Shown here in pieces: positions 26,501 through 36,454 of a stretch of DNA of 64,000 bases. Origin of the DNA: Chanos chanos (lineage: Eukaryota > Chordata > Actinopteri > Gonorynchiformes > Chanidae); the NCBI RefSeq assembly GCF_902362185.1, contig NC_044503.1, positions 19,157,677 to 19,221,676 of the forward strand. The letters are read 5' to 3'. Position 1 is the stretch's first letter, and every line of letters starts with the position of its first letter. The notes under the pieces are model-generated. The model saw only the letters and a list, made by a program, of their open reading frames with translations. It did not search any database and was not told the DNA's origin. Both the position numbers and the translations under genes were made by a program.

Positions 26501-29500
26501 TAAAAATCCACAGCGCAGGTGAAAATGGGCTTGTTCCTGTTTCATCAGTACATTTGTGCCCAGCACTCAGGATGGGATTATACAGGTCAAAAGCTTTCAC
26601 CATTATAGCCAAAACACAAAGATGTGTTAGCAAGAGAGGTCTACTCACACATGCATACGTTCCCAGTATTACACAACACACAACACACATCACACTACAC
26701 ATTACACAACATGCAACAACACATATCGCACATCATACATCACAACACATATCACACAGCACATCACAAAGCATTCATGTAATGGTCTTCAGTGCCAAAA
26801 TCAAAAAGTTATGCAACAGGAGAAGCAACTCAGGTGCCCAGTCCCAGTCAGGAGAGACGCAATGGAGAGTGAAGGGAGAGATGTAATGGAGAGTGAAGGG
26901 AGAGATGTAATGGAGAGTGGAGGGAGAGATGCAAGCCCAGATTAGCACCATGTGGTGCCCCTGGGTGACCACGACTCAAGTGCCCCCTTCGCACAACTAT
27001 AAAATAGAAAAAGTGAGGCCATGTACGAAAAGTACTGCAGCAGTGAAGACCACAGATTTACATACACCTGTATTACATGCAAAGCTACCAGACTCTGTAC
27101 ATATCCTACAGACAGACTTAGGCATATATGAAATAATACTACTGCAACACCATAGATTTACACAGGTCTTAAGTATAGGGATGCATTTCTAGGAGAAAAT
27201 GCGAATGTGATTGTGCCGCAGCGCGATCGAATCTTAACTGTAGAAATACTTGATCTGTCTCCAGCTGAAGTGTAGTCACAGAACAAAAGACCATTGAATC
27301 TAACTATCAACTGCCGTTGTGTGCAAGCCCTCGTCGCACCACTAGAGACCTAAAACTTTCCCCAATGTAGCGGAGAGATGTAACAGAGAGATGTAAAGGA
27401 GAGTGGAGGGAGACATGTAATGCAAGGTGGCGGGAGAGATGTAATGGAGAGATTCTGTGATTAAGACTAAGTAGTAAAGTAGCTTCATTCTTCTAGTGAA
27501 ACAAAGCCATAGGGCTCTTCTATTAGGAGGTTTACTCCTTACTCTGAGTTAACTTAACCAAACAACGTACTTGGAATACTGCCCAGGCTAGCACCAGTTG
27601 TCTTAAAAGTGTGACCACTGATGAGAGCATTTTGGCTTTTTTACACTCAACTCCTTGTGATTTTGTTTATCAGGGCAGGACAAGGTATGTTCTACTGTGT
27701 TTTACCTGGGCTGCTGTGGCAGTGTGGTAAACTGAGTTCTGATGGACTGTTTTCAGATGCTTCATTATGTGCGCTGGAGCCATTGCCCAACCAACCTGAA
27801 ACAAACAACAAAATCCATCAACTTACTGATACTCACCAATACTCACTCACAACCTCCCTGTGGACAACTAAGCTCTGTAGAAACAGGGTAGGAAACCCTT
27901 CAAAAATTCATGACGTCTAAGTATACACACATAAGCATACACACATAAGTAATCGAATACGATGAAACAGTGTCTCTTCACAGATTACCTTCCATCCAGT
28001 GGCGCTAAAACTTTTCCCAGCGCTCCCAATAGTAACAGTGCGCTCCCACATGCCAGAAACACTGGCTGTCATAAACACAAACAAAGATCAACAAATGAGA
28101 GGTCAAAAGGCACACTAGGGTCATGACCCTAAGCTTTCTTCTGTGAGTTACACAGTAACGTGACTCTCTGAAATTTGCTATCTTTAACAGCTGAGACTTT
28201 AACAGCTGCATGGTTCTCACCCATCTTGACATGTTTGTTTGGTTCTCACCCATCTTGACATGTTTGTTTCCGTCATATGTGAGCCACTCATAGACCTCAT
28301 CACTGATACAGATCACATCATGCTTCACACATAAATCTGCAATCACCTGCAGCTCCTCCTTCTGAAACACCTGCAATTTGCAAGGTCAAGCAGGGGTCAA
28401 GTAGTAACATGAAAATTCAGAGAGCTCTATAGTATAGAATCCATAAACATTCAGAGAGCTCTATAGCATACAGTCCTGAACATAAACACGAAGCTGAACT
28501 GAGTTTATTTCTTTAGACAGCACATTGAAAGCTACAACCGTTTCTGTGTTCACTTAGTGGAGGTGAGTGTGACTGTCAGCAGTGTGGAGATTAAAGAGGG
28601 TCTGTGCAGAGATTAAAGAGGGTCTGTGTGGTTCACCTTGCCCAGTGGGTTGTTGGGAGTGTTGATGACAATGGCTTTTGTGCGAGGAGTAAATTTACTG
28701 GCCAGTTCTTCTGGTGACAATACCCAGTCGGCACTAGATCGGACAGACTGTGCCTGGTCACAGATCCCTCTCTAGGAGAAAAATAAAAGCACAGCTACAT
28801 CAAAGCAGACTCGTTTAATCGCAAACATTTAAGCCTATGAAGCCTGTAAAGAGGTAACAGTAATTTGTTTTGAATTTTAAGTTTTGAATATAAGTTCTTT
28901 TAAGCATTTTAGAGAAAACATGGGAAATAGTTTTCATCAAACCATTGACATTTTTAAGGTGTACAAAATGTTCAAGCCAGGTGGCATATGCATGCCCCGA
29001 CAATGTGTGACCAGGGCAGTTTATAGGTGTTAAGTAACAACTGTTTGACTGTTTTCAAAGTTTTGACAAGGCTGAACTGGTGGTGGCACTAGAGTGCAAG
29101 TCCAGTGGATCCTCAGATCACTGTGGGGCACAGAAGCATGACTGTGCCAGTTTTCATAAAAGTCAGCCAAGCAGTTCAACAGACAGGAACAGCAACCAGT
29201 TAATAACAGTAGATATTGAATCAACGGAAAGAGACACGGAGACAGGAAGAGATACAGATTTCACTGCATGTTTACAGAAAGAGAAAATCCATTATTGCTG
29301 CCACAGTGTAAACTTAGGAAGATAATGACCTTGGCCCTGTTTCAGAAAGTGGGTTTCGTGAATAGTAGAGCCCTATGGCTTTGTTTTGCTAGGAGAATGG
29401 AGCCATAGGACTCTTCCATTAGGAGGTTTACTAATTAACTCAGAGTTTTTACGAACAGAGTTTTCACTCACTTTCTGAAACAGGGCCCTGCTTTTATCTC

Positions 29501-31249
29501 TCTCTCCTTAGGGGATGTTACCAAACCACCCAGGTTTCCACCCAGTTGCCCAGTGAGTGAAGAGAATGCTGCCATTTCAGAATCACAGCGTAAATTCACG
29601 GTACAAAATGATTCACAAAAGTCAGATATGTTAAACCCAGTTAATCTGGCCTTATGTTACCCTATGATCTGAGGGGCAGACATCCCTTATTCACTATGTC
29701 AGAGGCATTATTGCTCTGTCTCAGAGAGATGGGAAACAGAGAGGATGGAGGAAGACCTAGAAATAAGTACTGCTGGTGAGACATACAGTGAGCATTTAGC
29801 TGAGTGAATCACATGAGTGGAGCACTCACAGGTCTGAGGGGAACATATACAGCTGTTCCCCCTGCCATCTTCACCATAGGGTAGTAACAGTCGAAAAAGG
29901 GCTCAATAATGATGACCTGATGGAGAGTCAGACATAGGTAAAGCGAAACCAAAACAAACCACTGAGCATGGTTATCACACACACACAGTTTATTTTAGTG
30001 TAAGCATAGAAGTTACCTCATCACCTTCATCAACTAGAGCTTGGAAGGCACAGAACAATGCCTGATACGCCCCCACTGTGATGAGAAAGTCTTCCATAGG
30101 GTCCACATCCCGACCAATTATCCTTCCAAAGAACTTAGCCAGTATTTTCACCAAAGGTGGGTGGCCCTGTCAGCAGGAGATAACTATAGGATTCTTACTC
30201 AAACCCAGTTTTGGAGAGAAAAGTGTGCAGCAAATGTGTGACATTTGACCAAAGCGAACCGCAAAAATAAAATTAACAAAACTAAAATTTCTCTTTTATA
30301 TCGATGTACACCATCCAAAATTGATTTAGTGGGATCTGCGTGTGCACGGAGTACCTATAGGTGGGTGAGTGTGTGTGTGTGTTATAGACACTAAATGAGT
30401 GAAAACGCTGACAGCGCTGATCTTACGAAGGCACGCGTGTACTGGTGCATGGCGTAGTCTCCGCTGACCGCCCTGCCAAACGCCTCCTGGATGAAGGTGG
30501 GAGGCGGGAAGTCTGGGAAGCCTTGTCCAAGATTAACTACTTTGTACTCCGCAGCCAGGTGCGTGAATTCCACCCTAACAGACACGGCATCAACGTAAAC
30601 TCAAAACACACAGACACTGTCAAACATGAACCAAGGAGCTAAATCATTTAATGAATCTTAAAGGCAGCAAGTAATTTTCCTGCCTGCTAGTCTTCAAATA
30701 TTCGAACATCAGCAGTTGCCTTCTTTACAGAAGTACTGTTATACGTCATGGCAGACATGCGCAGTTTTTTGACACAGGCGTTCGTTGTTCTAGTGTTCTT
30801 AATCAAGATAGGAGGCCTCTATATGGGTTGAATCGAAGGGATAATGCTGATTGCGATTATAATCTTAATCACATAAAATAATCGATGCACGGCATTTCCA
30901 TGTCCCTTTCAAAATTTAAAGTACTGCCATTGTCGCACTGAATTGCATGCACGTGAACACGGACAACATATCAAGGAGACAGTGCTGATTATTGATGAAT
31001 TACCATATATTTTTGTCGATCCCTTCAATTCTGCGGGCATGAAGTTTGCGAGACATAACTACCTGTTCAAAAAAACACCAGAAGTGACATCCTTAATAAA
31101 AGACAATGGTGCTTTCTTGATATTGTTTCAAAAATTCCCCTTGAAGGAAAGGCGAGTGACAAATCCCTCACCTTATTCTGAGAAATTGTACGAGTTCGAG
31201 TTTCCTTCCAACAGATACCAGGCCCATGTAGTGTCAGTCTTCTTAACAT
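20542..31249 (-). CDS. kyat1: Kynurenine aminotransferase 1 / cysteine conjugate beta-lyase
   Basis: Thirteen minus-strand exons, all phase-consistent: 31249-31172, 31062-31004, 30574-30427, 30166-30017, 29916-29830, 28771-28637, 28370-28250, 28065-27989, 27795-27706, 26259-26073, 25704-25628, 25481-25395, 20601-20542. They give 451 residues. This PLP enzyme transaminates kynurenine and glutamine and cleaves cysteine S-conjugates. Visible family motifs are [37 protein letters not shown], the PLP-lysine motif [21 protein letters not shown] and [13 protein letters not shown]. The Arg-rich first exon (MLRRLTLHG) looks like a mitochondrial presequence. A second ATG ([15 protein letters not shown]) in exon 2 matches the human cytosolic start. 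The 4.8 kb last intron holds a Tc1 copy and a LINE. The exon 7 end with its donor is duplicated. Confidence 0.97.
21078..21212 (-). repeat. Dispersed repeat, copy 2 (cagggtttccgctagcc family)
   Basis: Read on the minus strand it starts cagggtttccgctagccgg, passes ggtcaaaatgtccggtaat and ends gaaggctatccctaaacagg. It matches copy 1 at 7588-7748. It abuts the end of the Tc1 element, so the Tc1 may have inserted at its edge. Confidence 0.65.
21215..22430 (-). mobile_element. Tc1/mariner element, internally disrupted
   Basis: On the minus strand the transposase starts at 22394 with [34 protein letters not shown] (the paired-type DNA-binding end) follows near 22200. The C-terminal DD34E part is at 21720-21540, with [20 protein letters not shown] and [15 protein letters not shown]. 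The left end has two direct repeats, aagaaaaagtatgtgaacc (21226) and gaaaaagtaagtgaacc (21407), about 180 bp apart. This is the IR/DR arrangement known from fish Tc1 families. The middle of the transposase is replaced by unrelated sequence (about 21790-22160). The right inverted repeat was not found; a (GT)n and then LINE sequence follow. Confidence 0.85.
21797..22156 (+). mobile_element. Possible solo LTR fossil inside the Tc1 copy
   Basis: The foreign segment within the Tc1 element starts tgttagaacaatt and ends gagacttaaca, which would fit TG...CA ends with a short inverted TGTTA/TAACA. It contains a TATA-like acatataaaaagc near 22022 and an AATAAA-type signal near 22100. These are the parts expected of a retrovirus-like LTR. 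No internal region is present and no clear target-site duplication was seen, so the identity is tentative. Confidence 0.35.
22540..25350 (+). mobile_element. Near full-length LINE in the last kyat1 intron
   Basis: In order: the end of an endonuclease domain ([11 protein letters not shown] near 22720), a linker ([17 protein letters not shown]), reverse transcriptase ([46 protein letters not shown], then a KFADN-type catalytic box near 24190) and the C-terminal part ([38 protein letters not shown]). Several stops and frame changes make it inactive. The 3' UTR has a tandem of tttgcactacacc words, and the copy ends gtgtgtgacaaataaaaatt then ttgaa repeats. It runs antisense to kyat1 and resembles the CR1/L2/I group of fish LINEs. 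Confidence 0.88.
26850..26940 (+). repeat. 24 bp tandem repeat in a kyat1 intron
   Basis: The unit is gagagatgtaatggagagtg plus aagg, repeated about four times. A looser, separate patch of the same words occurs at 27365-27450, so the unit has spread locally. Confidence 0.8.
28211..28270 (-). repeat. kyat1: 29 bp tandem duplication of a kyat1 exon end plus donor
   Basis: The exon 7 end AACATGTCAAGATGG with its donor gtgagaacc occurs twice, with junctions at 28250 and 28221 on the minus strand. The offset of 29 is not a multiple of 3. Only the upstream junction (28250) keeps phase with the next exon, which starts GCCAGTGTT across the join. The second copy is a decoy donor. Confidence 0.85.
29331..29488. 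mobile_element. MITE with ggccctgtttcagaaagtg inverted ends
   Basis: The left end ggccctgtttcagaaagtg is matched by cactttctgaaacagggccc at the right, 157 bp apart. The interior has taggaggtttacta and aactcagagttttta. The same interior words recur without the ends at 27495-27560, a second partial copy. From memory this is a common fish miniature DNA element. It lies in a kyat1 intron. Confidence 0.8.
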
Positions 31250-32299
31250 ACCAGAGTTCGCTAAGCGACCTTTAAAGCAAGTCACGTTACTACTATATGT
31301 GCAACTCGGAGCGCTGAAACACAACCAGATTTTTACCAGTCAAGTAGAATATTGCAAGCTGTAATATATTTTGATTAAAACCCAGAGTTTATACAGTGAA
31401 GGGCACTATACACCGAGTCCGCTTGTCAGTAGGTCCTGCATGGAAACGGTTCTCCGTCATTTCATTTGTGGGCAAATGCGGAGCTATGTTGCAAGTGTTA
31501 CTGGTAGACTTACTGGCTCTAATCCGTACGCGTAACCGTCGAAAGGCATTCAACAGAACGGAGACAAAGTTACTGTTACTGTGTTATATCTCGGCATTTT
31601 CACTTACAGTTCAACTTCTTCAGCGTACGAGGCTACTGCATGAACTCAAACACAAAGAACTTTGGTCACTACGGTTCTCCAGCAACCCACCTTCAGGCGG
31701 CTCTTTAAAACAGCTTCCTGTGTGGGCGGGGTCTACGAGTTTCTTTTTGTATTGATGCCAAAGCCGCATCTCCACACGCTGGTCAGAGGAATGCCGTAGA
31801 CCTCACCATCCAACTTTCCATTTCACCTCAACATGTAATCACGAATTGTACTTTAATGTATACTCTGAAATGTACCTTAAAAGATAAGAAACCATGATCA
31901 CAATGAAAAGTAAACAACATTCTTTAAAATATAATAAAAATATTTCACAAACAAACTGTTTATTATGCTAAATATGCTGAATTTCAACATTTATTACAAA
32001 AGTTTTCAGGTGGTAGTACAATAGCTCTCACAAGAATGTCCACAAGTTTCCCATGTATGGCAGGGACAGGCTCATCTGTTCATTCATTCCTTCTCCTGGA
32101 ATAACAGTAAGTCTAAAATCCTAGTGTGAACAAGGAACACAGATCATATCCCTTTACCAGGAACCCATTCATAATCAGTGCTTCCATGTCTGAGGACAGA
32201 ACCCCAAAAAGCACCCAAAACAACCACAGACTTCTCATCCTGCGACTAGATCCTCCTCTATCTTTTTCACATTGTTTTTCTTTTATATCCTCCCTCTCT
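31250..32299. other. kyat1 promoter region and surf6 3' flank
   Basis: kyat1 (start 31249, minus) and surf6 (stop 32300, minus) are in tandem, so this 1 kb holds the surf6 3' UTR and the kyat1 promoter. Minus-strand AATAAA-type signals occur near 31961 and 31990 (tttatt on the plus strand). The 31390-31760 half is GC-richer, contains tacgcgtaaccgtcgaaagg, and is the likelier promoter area. No defined motif can be assigned. Confidence 0.45.
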
Positions 32300-33976
32300 C
32301 TACATTGCAACCTTTTTCAGATCCTCTGGTAAAACACGGCCTCTCTTCCGCGCCTTCTGTTTGCGCTTCTCCAGCTTGTTCTGTTTGCGTTTTTGGATGT
32401 TTCTGCGTCTCTTATCCTGTCTCTGCTGCATCTTCTCCACAACCTGCTGACTCCGTTGAGTCCATTTCTTTTTCCTCTGCTCCTTTCTTTTTTCTTTTCG
32501 TTTCAGTGAGGCTCTCAGCAGATCCTCATTGTCTTTGATCTTCAGACCTTCTGCCTTGTACAGTACATTGGACCATCTCATCTTCTCCTCCTCCCTTTTG
32601 GCTTTTCCCTCATCTTTCTCTTTCAGCTCCTCCACGCGAGCTTTCCTCTGCTCCATGCGTGTCAGGAGCTGTTTATAATTCCGCCCTGTCAGAGGAGTAA
32701 AACTCCCTTTCACTCGCCGTTTCTTTTTCTCCTTTACTTTTGTTTCTTTGTCCTTGTACTCCTCACCCACCTCCACCTTGTTGAAGACCAGGGAGATCTT
32801 ATCTTTGCCTGGTTTGTCTGCTGAGGGGACAGGCTGAGGAGCAGGTACACATTTCTTCTCCTCCTCTGTGCTTTCCTCTGCGGTTTTCTCTGCTAGCTTC
32901 TTCATAAGGAACTCTTTTTTCTTCCGCTTTTTACGTTCCCTCTCTTGCTTCCGTTTCTCACGTCGTCTTCTGACTTCCTCTGAGTCTTTACCAGGTCCCT
33001 GGGCAAGAGGCGGAAAAGGACAGGTGGAAGATTACGCTCTAAAACATCTATAGTTGTGACTGAAGCTACAGAAATGGAGAGACATACTAAAACTGTTTAT
33101 CAACTCTTGTTTACTTCATATATTTTCTGAAGACTACAAACCTGTCCACGAGATTCTTCAATTTTCTGGTGAAGTCTCTGACGTAATATATCTATTGCAG
33201 AAAATTCAGCCTGCAATGTCCCACCTGACAGTTTAAAAGCAATACCTGGTAAGTTCACCTCTTCACAGGCACATATAAAACCATCATCACAATATAAAAC
33301 CATCATCACCAATGAAACGGAGCACAGATAAAATCAACGGGGCTGTAATGAATAAATGTGGCACTCACCTCCTGTTTTTGGTTGTGCTTCCGTGGTGCTG
33401 TCATTCTGGATTTTGACGTTTGCTGCACACTGTAGTATACCACCAGGTTGGGCCTTCGCTGTGTTGGCTGCAGCTCTCTGAATACTCTTTGCTCTTGCTT
33501 TCCCATTCTTTGCAGAAACTCTGTTCATTTTGGCCACTTGTTTGTTTTTCTCCTTCTTTTTCAGTGCACCTGCTTTCCCAGCAGTGCCTCTAAATTGCAC
33601 TGGAAAAAAATATATAATGATTTGTTCCTCTTTATTAGGTTCAGCAGCCAACTTGACAGTAATCATGGACCATATTTTCTGAAACAGAAGTTCTAACAAT
33701 AACCTTTGACAGAAGCTCTACAGACTGTACAAACCAACTGACAAATAGACATGATATATAATAGACATTATCAACAATATCTACATTTTCCTGTTGTAAT
33801 CAGCATGTACAGATTTGTTTGGCACTGGTCCCAGACTTTGATCGGACCCTGCATCGCTGCGCACGAGGTAATATTTTCGTACCGTTGTCTGTTTTTCTGA
33901 GATCGTGGTTCTGAGCTGCACACGTCTTGCGCGTCAGTTTCTCCAGGTAGTCATATTTTTCAGCAAGGCTGGCCAT
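32300..33976 (-). CDS. surf6: Surfeit locus protein 6, nucleolar rRNA-processing factor
   Basis: Four exons, 33976-33883, 33599-33369, 33245-33142 and 32998-32300, join in phase to 375 residues (human 361). SURF6 is a nucleolar nucleic-acid-binding protein (yeast Rrp14) needed for maturation of both ribosomal subunits. The N-terminus MASLAEKYDYLEKLTRKTC matches the family start. Exon 3 has FSAIDILRQRLHQKIEESRG. The large last exon is extremely Lys/Arg/Glu-rich and contains the conserved core LVFNKVEV, VKGSFTPLTGRNYKQLL, MRWSNVLYKAEGLKIKD, LKRKEKRKEQRKKKW and VVEKMQQRQDKRRRN, ending with GRVLPEDLKK. It probably forms long basic helices. It is divergent with surf1. Confidence 0.97.
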
Positions 33977-34702
33977 CTTGGCTGAAAACGATGACAGAGC
34001 ATGTTCTATGAAACATTTACATCATCTTCTCCACTTCAGTAATAAGAATAAGATAACAACGAAGGGTTTATCTACATAGTTCGCTAAGGCATATTCCATT
34101 TCAACTGTGCAGGCAATTCCTCACATGCTAAACTAATTCTCTAAATCCATGAAGGCGATTAAGAACAGTCAACAAACGAAATCCAACTAACACTGATGAA
34201 AGCCACAATGACAGACAAAGGAATGGCTTTAGCATTCTTTCCTTTTTACCTGAGGTCCCAGAGAAAAAACTATTAATCCAGAGATATCACTGCTACCACT
34301 CAACAGGGTGTTGAGCAGCATAAATATGTAGTTCGGTACGCGTGGAGTAATTTAATACTTTAGCTGAGCCTCAGCGGCCATATACTGGGATACCCTGAGA
34401 AAACTAGATATAAAGTCAGCTAAATAAACTGGTTTCTTCGACGCCTGAACGTAAGTCCCACACAGTACATGCCACCAAAACACTACACGTGCGAGGCTGT
34501 TTGCGCCTGCGCTCGAGCTAGCCTGTCACCGGACATAGTTACACTGAAATGATTCCTCCTCGAACAAGTACCGTGTTGTCGCAGTGTTTTTTTTGTGTTT
34601 TACCAGTCGTCCAATGTTATGTAGCCGACCTGCTTGGCACTGCTCTCGCCCGGCAGGAACATCGTCTGACGCTTTTCTTCAGCAACGGGAATTTCTGTAA
34701 AC
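33977..34702. promoter_or_regulatory. Divergent surf6/surf1 intergenic region
   Basis: The two start codons are 726 bp apart on opposite strands, so the promoters of both genes must lie here. The part nearest surf1 has CpGs (tgcgcctgcgctcgagctag near 34510). No TATA box is apparent on either side, as expected for housekeeping promoters. Shared control is inferred from position only. Confidence 0.55.
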
Positions 34703-36415
34703 ATGAACAGCTTGAAGTTTCTGCTGTCATTGCCCAACAATACATTGAAGATCATTCGATGCCATGTATGTACATGCGTTGATCAGCTACATTTCCCTCG
34801 AGCACCTAATGGTATTGTAGACACTCAAATGAAAGTAAACACACTCATTAGCTTTACTTACATTATTTGCTTGTTGCGTACTTATTCCTTGAATAGTACC
34901 ACTACCTAATGCAATTAAAATTAGTATCTGGAAATCATGCGCAGATAACAGACGATATTTTGTTGCTGGTTGAAAAATGTAACGTGTTCGTTTCCTGTCT
35001 GATTCAGGCATTTGCACTGTCTGTTCCCTTAAATCACCACGAAAAATTAGGGGTGTATTTATGTCACTCTTACAGAAATTCACTTTCTCCCCAAAGAGGA
35101 CCCTCTTTGTGTCGCCACAAATCTCTCGCATTTATGGAGGTAAGACTGTGTGATCACACGTGCCAGGCACTTTGCTTTAAGGGTTAGCCACACATACAGT
35201 GTATCACACACTCCTATACATTACAGATGTTACATAATTGTCTGTTGTCCATTATCGGAGGCTATGCTTCTTGTGTAATGTAGTGGATGTGGGAGGTAAG
35301 GGAGATAGAGATATAGTCTGCGGTGAATGGATAGGATTCCTCAGCAGGGCAGCCCAAAGCTGCACCAGAGACATGCTACCTGTATTATTAGTGAATTAAC
35401 AGAAGGCATAGCTGGGCCATTCCATGTCACTGGAACTATAGGCATCCACCACACCATCTTAGAGTTGGCTGACAATACACTCTGATGTGACATATCCCAA
35501 AATTTTTAGCTTCCTACTCCCAAAACTATTCTGTACAGAATTTATTTATTACTCGTGAAAACTACCTTTAAAGCATTTTTCGGTCACAGGCATTTTTCTG
35601 ATCTTTGGGGCTCAATAAAAGTCAGGAAAATAAAAATGTACAGAGCTGATTTCTTACAGTTGGGCACACATTTATGGGCAGTTTAGGAATAAATAGCCTC
35701 CGGAATGATTAAAGGATTAATGTAGTTTTGGATGTACCTTATGGGCTATAACTCAGACAATTGGAATATTGCATCATCTATACTATTGATTACAAAATTG
35801 ACATAGAGCACCAGAAAGTTTGAAAATAACAGTAAGTCATGCTTGTTTTCCTATAAATGCCTCAAACCGTTTCTTGCAGCTCTTGAGACAGTCATCTGAC
35901 AGTGTGTACTGTCTTCAAGTAAGAACCAAGTCTTGATATTCCGGTTGTCTGAAGACACTGAACATACCAAAGTTGCAGTCTCTACTGACATAGTCCAGCA
36001 ATCTCCAGATTTCCAGGAAAATTACCCGCAGCCAAATTTGTGACAGTTGTTTATGACAACAGTTGGTATTTTGGGGTGATTAGAGAGAGGTCAGACAACC
36101 AACAGGATGCCATGATGTCATTCATGAAAATGACTCGTGCACTCATCACTTGAATTAGGGACAACTGGATAAATGCTAGGTACCATTTGTTCAGGTGATT
36201 TTCCAATCATCTGAGTTATAATAATCTGACTAATCTGTAATCTGTGTAATCTGACTTTGTGTGTATGTGTAAAATGACTGTGTGTGTGTGTAAGGTGTAT
36301 GTTGTGATGATATGTAGACAGTAGAAGTACTTTATTGGTCACACACACACACTAGAGCAGAGAACAGTGAAATGCAGCTTCTGCATTTAACCCGTGTGTG
36401 TGTAATCTGACTGTA

Positions 36416-36454
<39 letters not shown>

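Noticed and set aside
28005-28220. Extension of the kyat1 exon 7 frame through the second donor copy
   Set aside because: It uses intron sequence. The upstream donor at 28250 is the one that keeps phase with the following exon.
30943-31275. 110-residue plus-strand frame
   Set aside because: It lies opposite the first two kyat1 exons, which have a strong splice and homology case on the minus strand. It has no recognisable domain.
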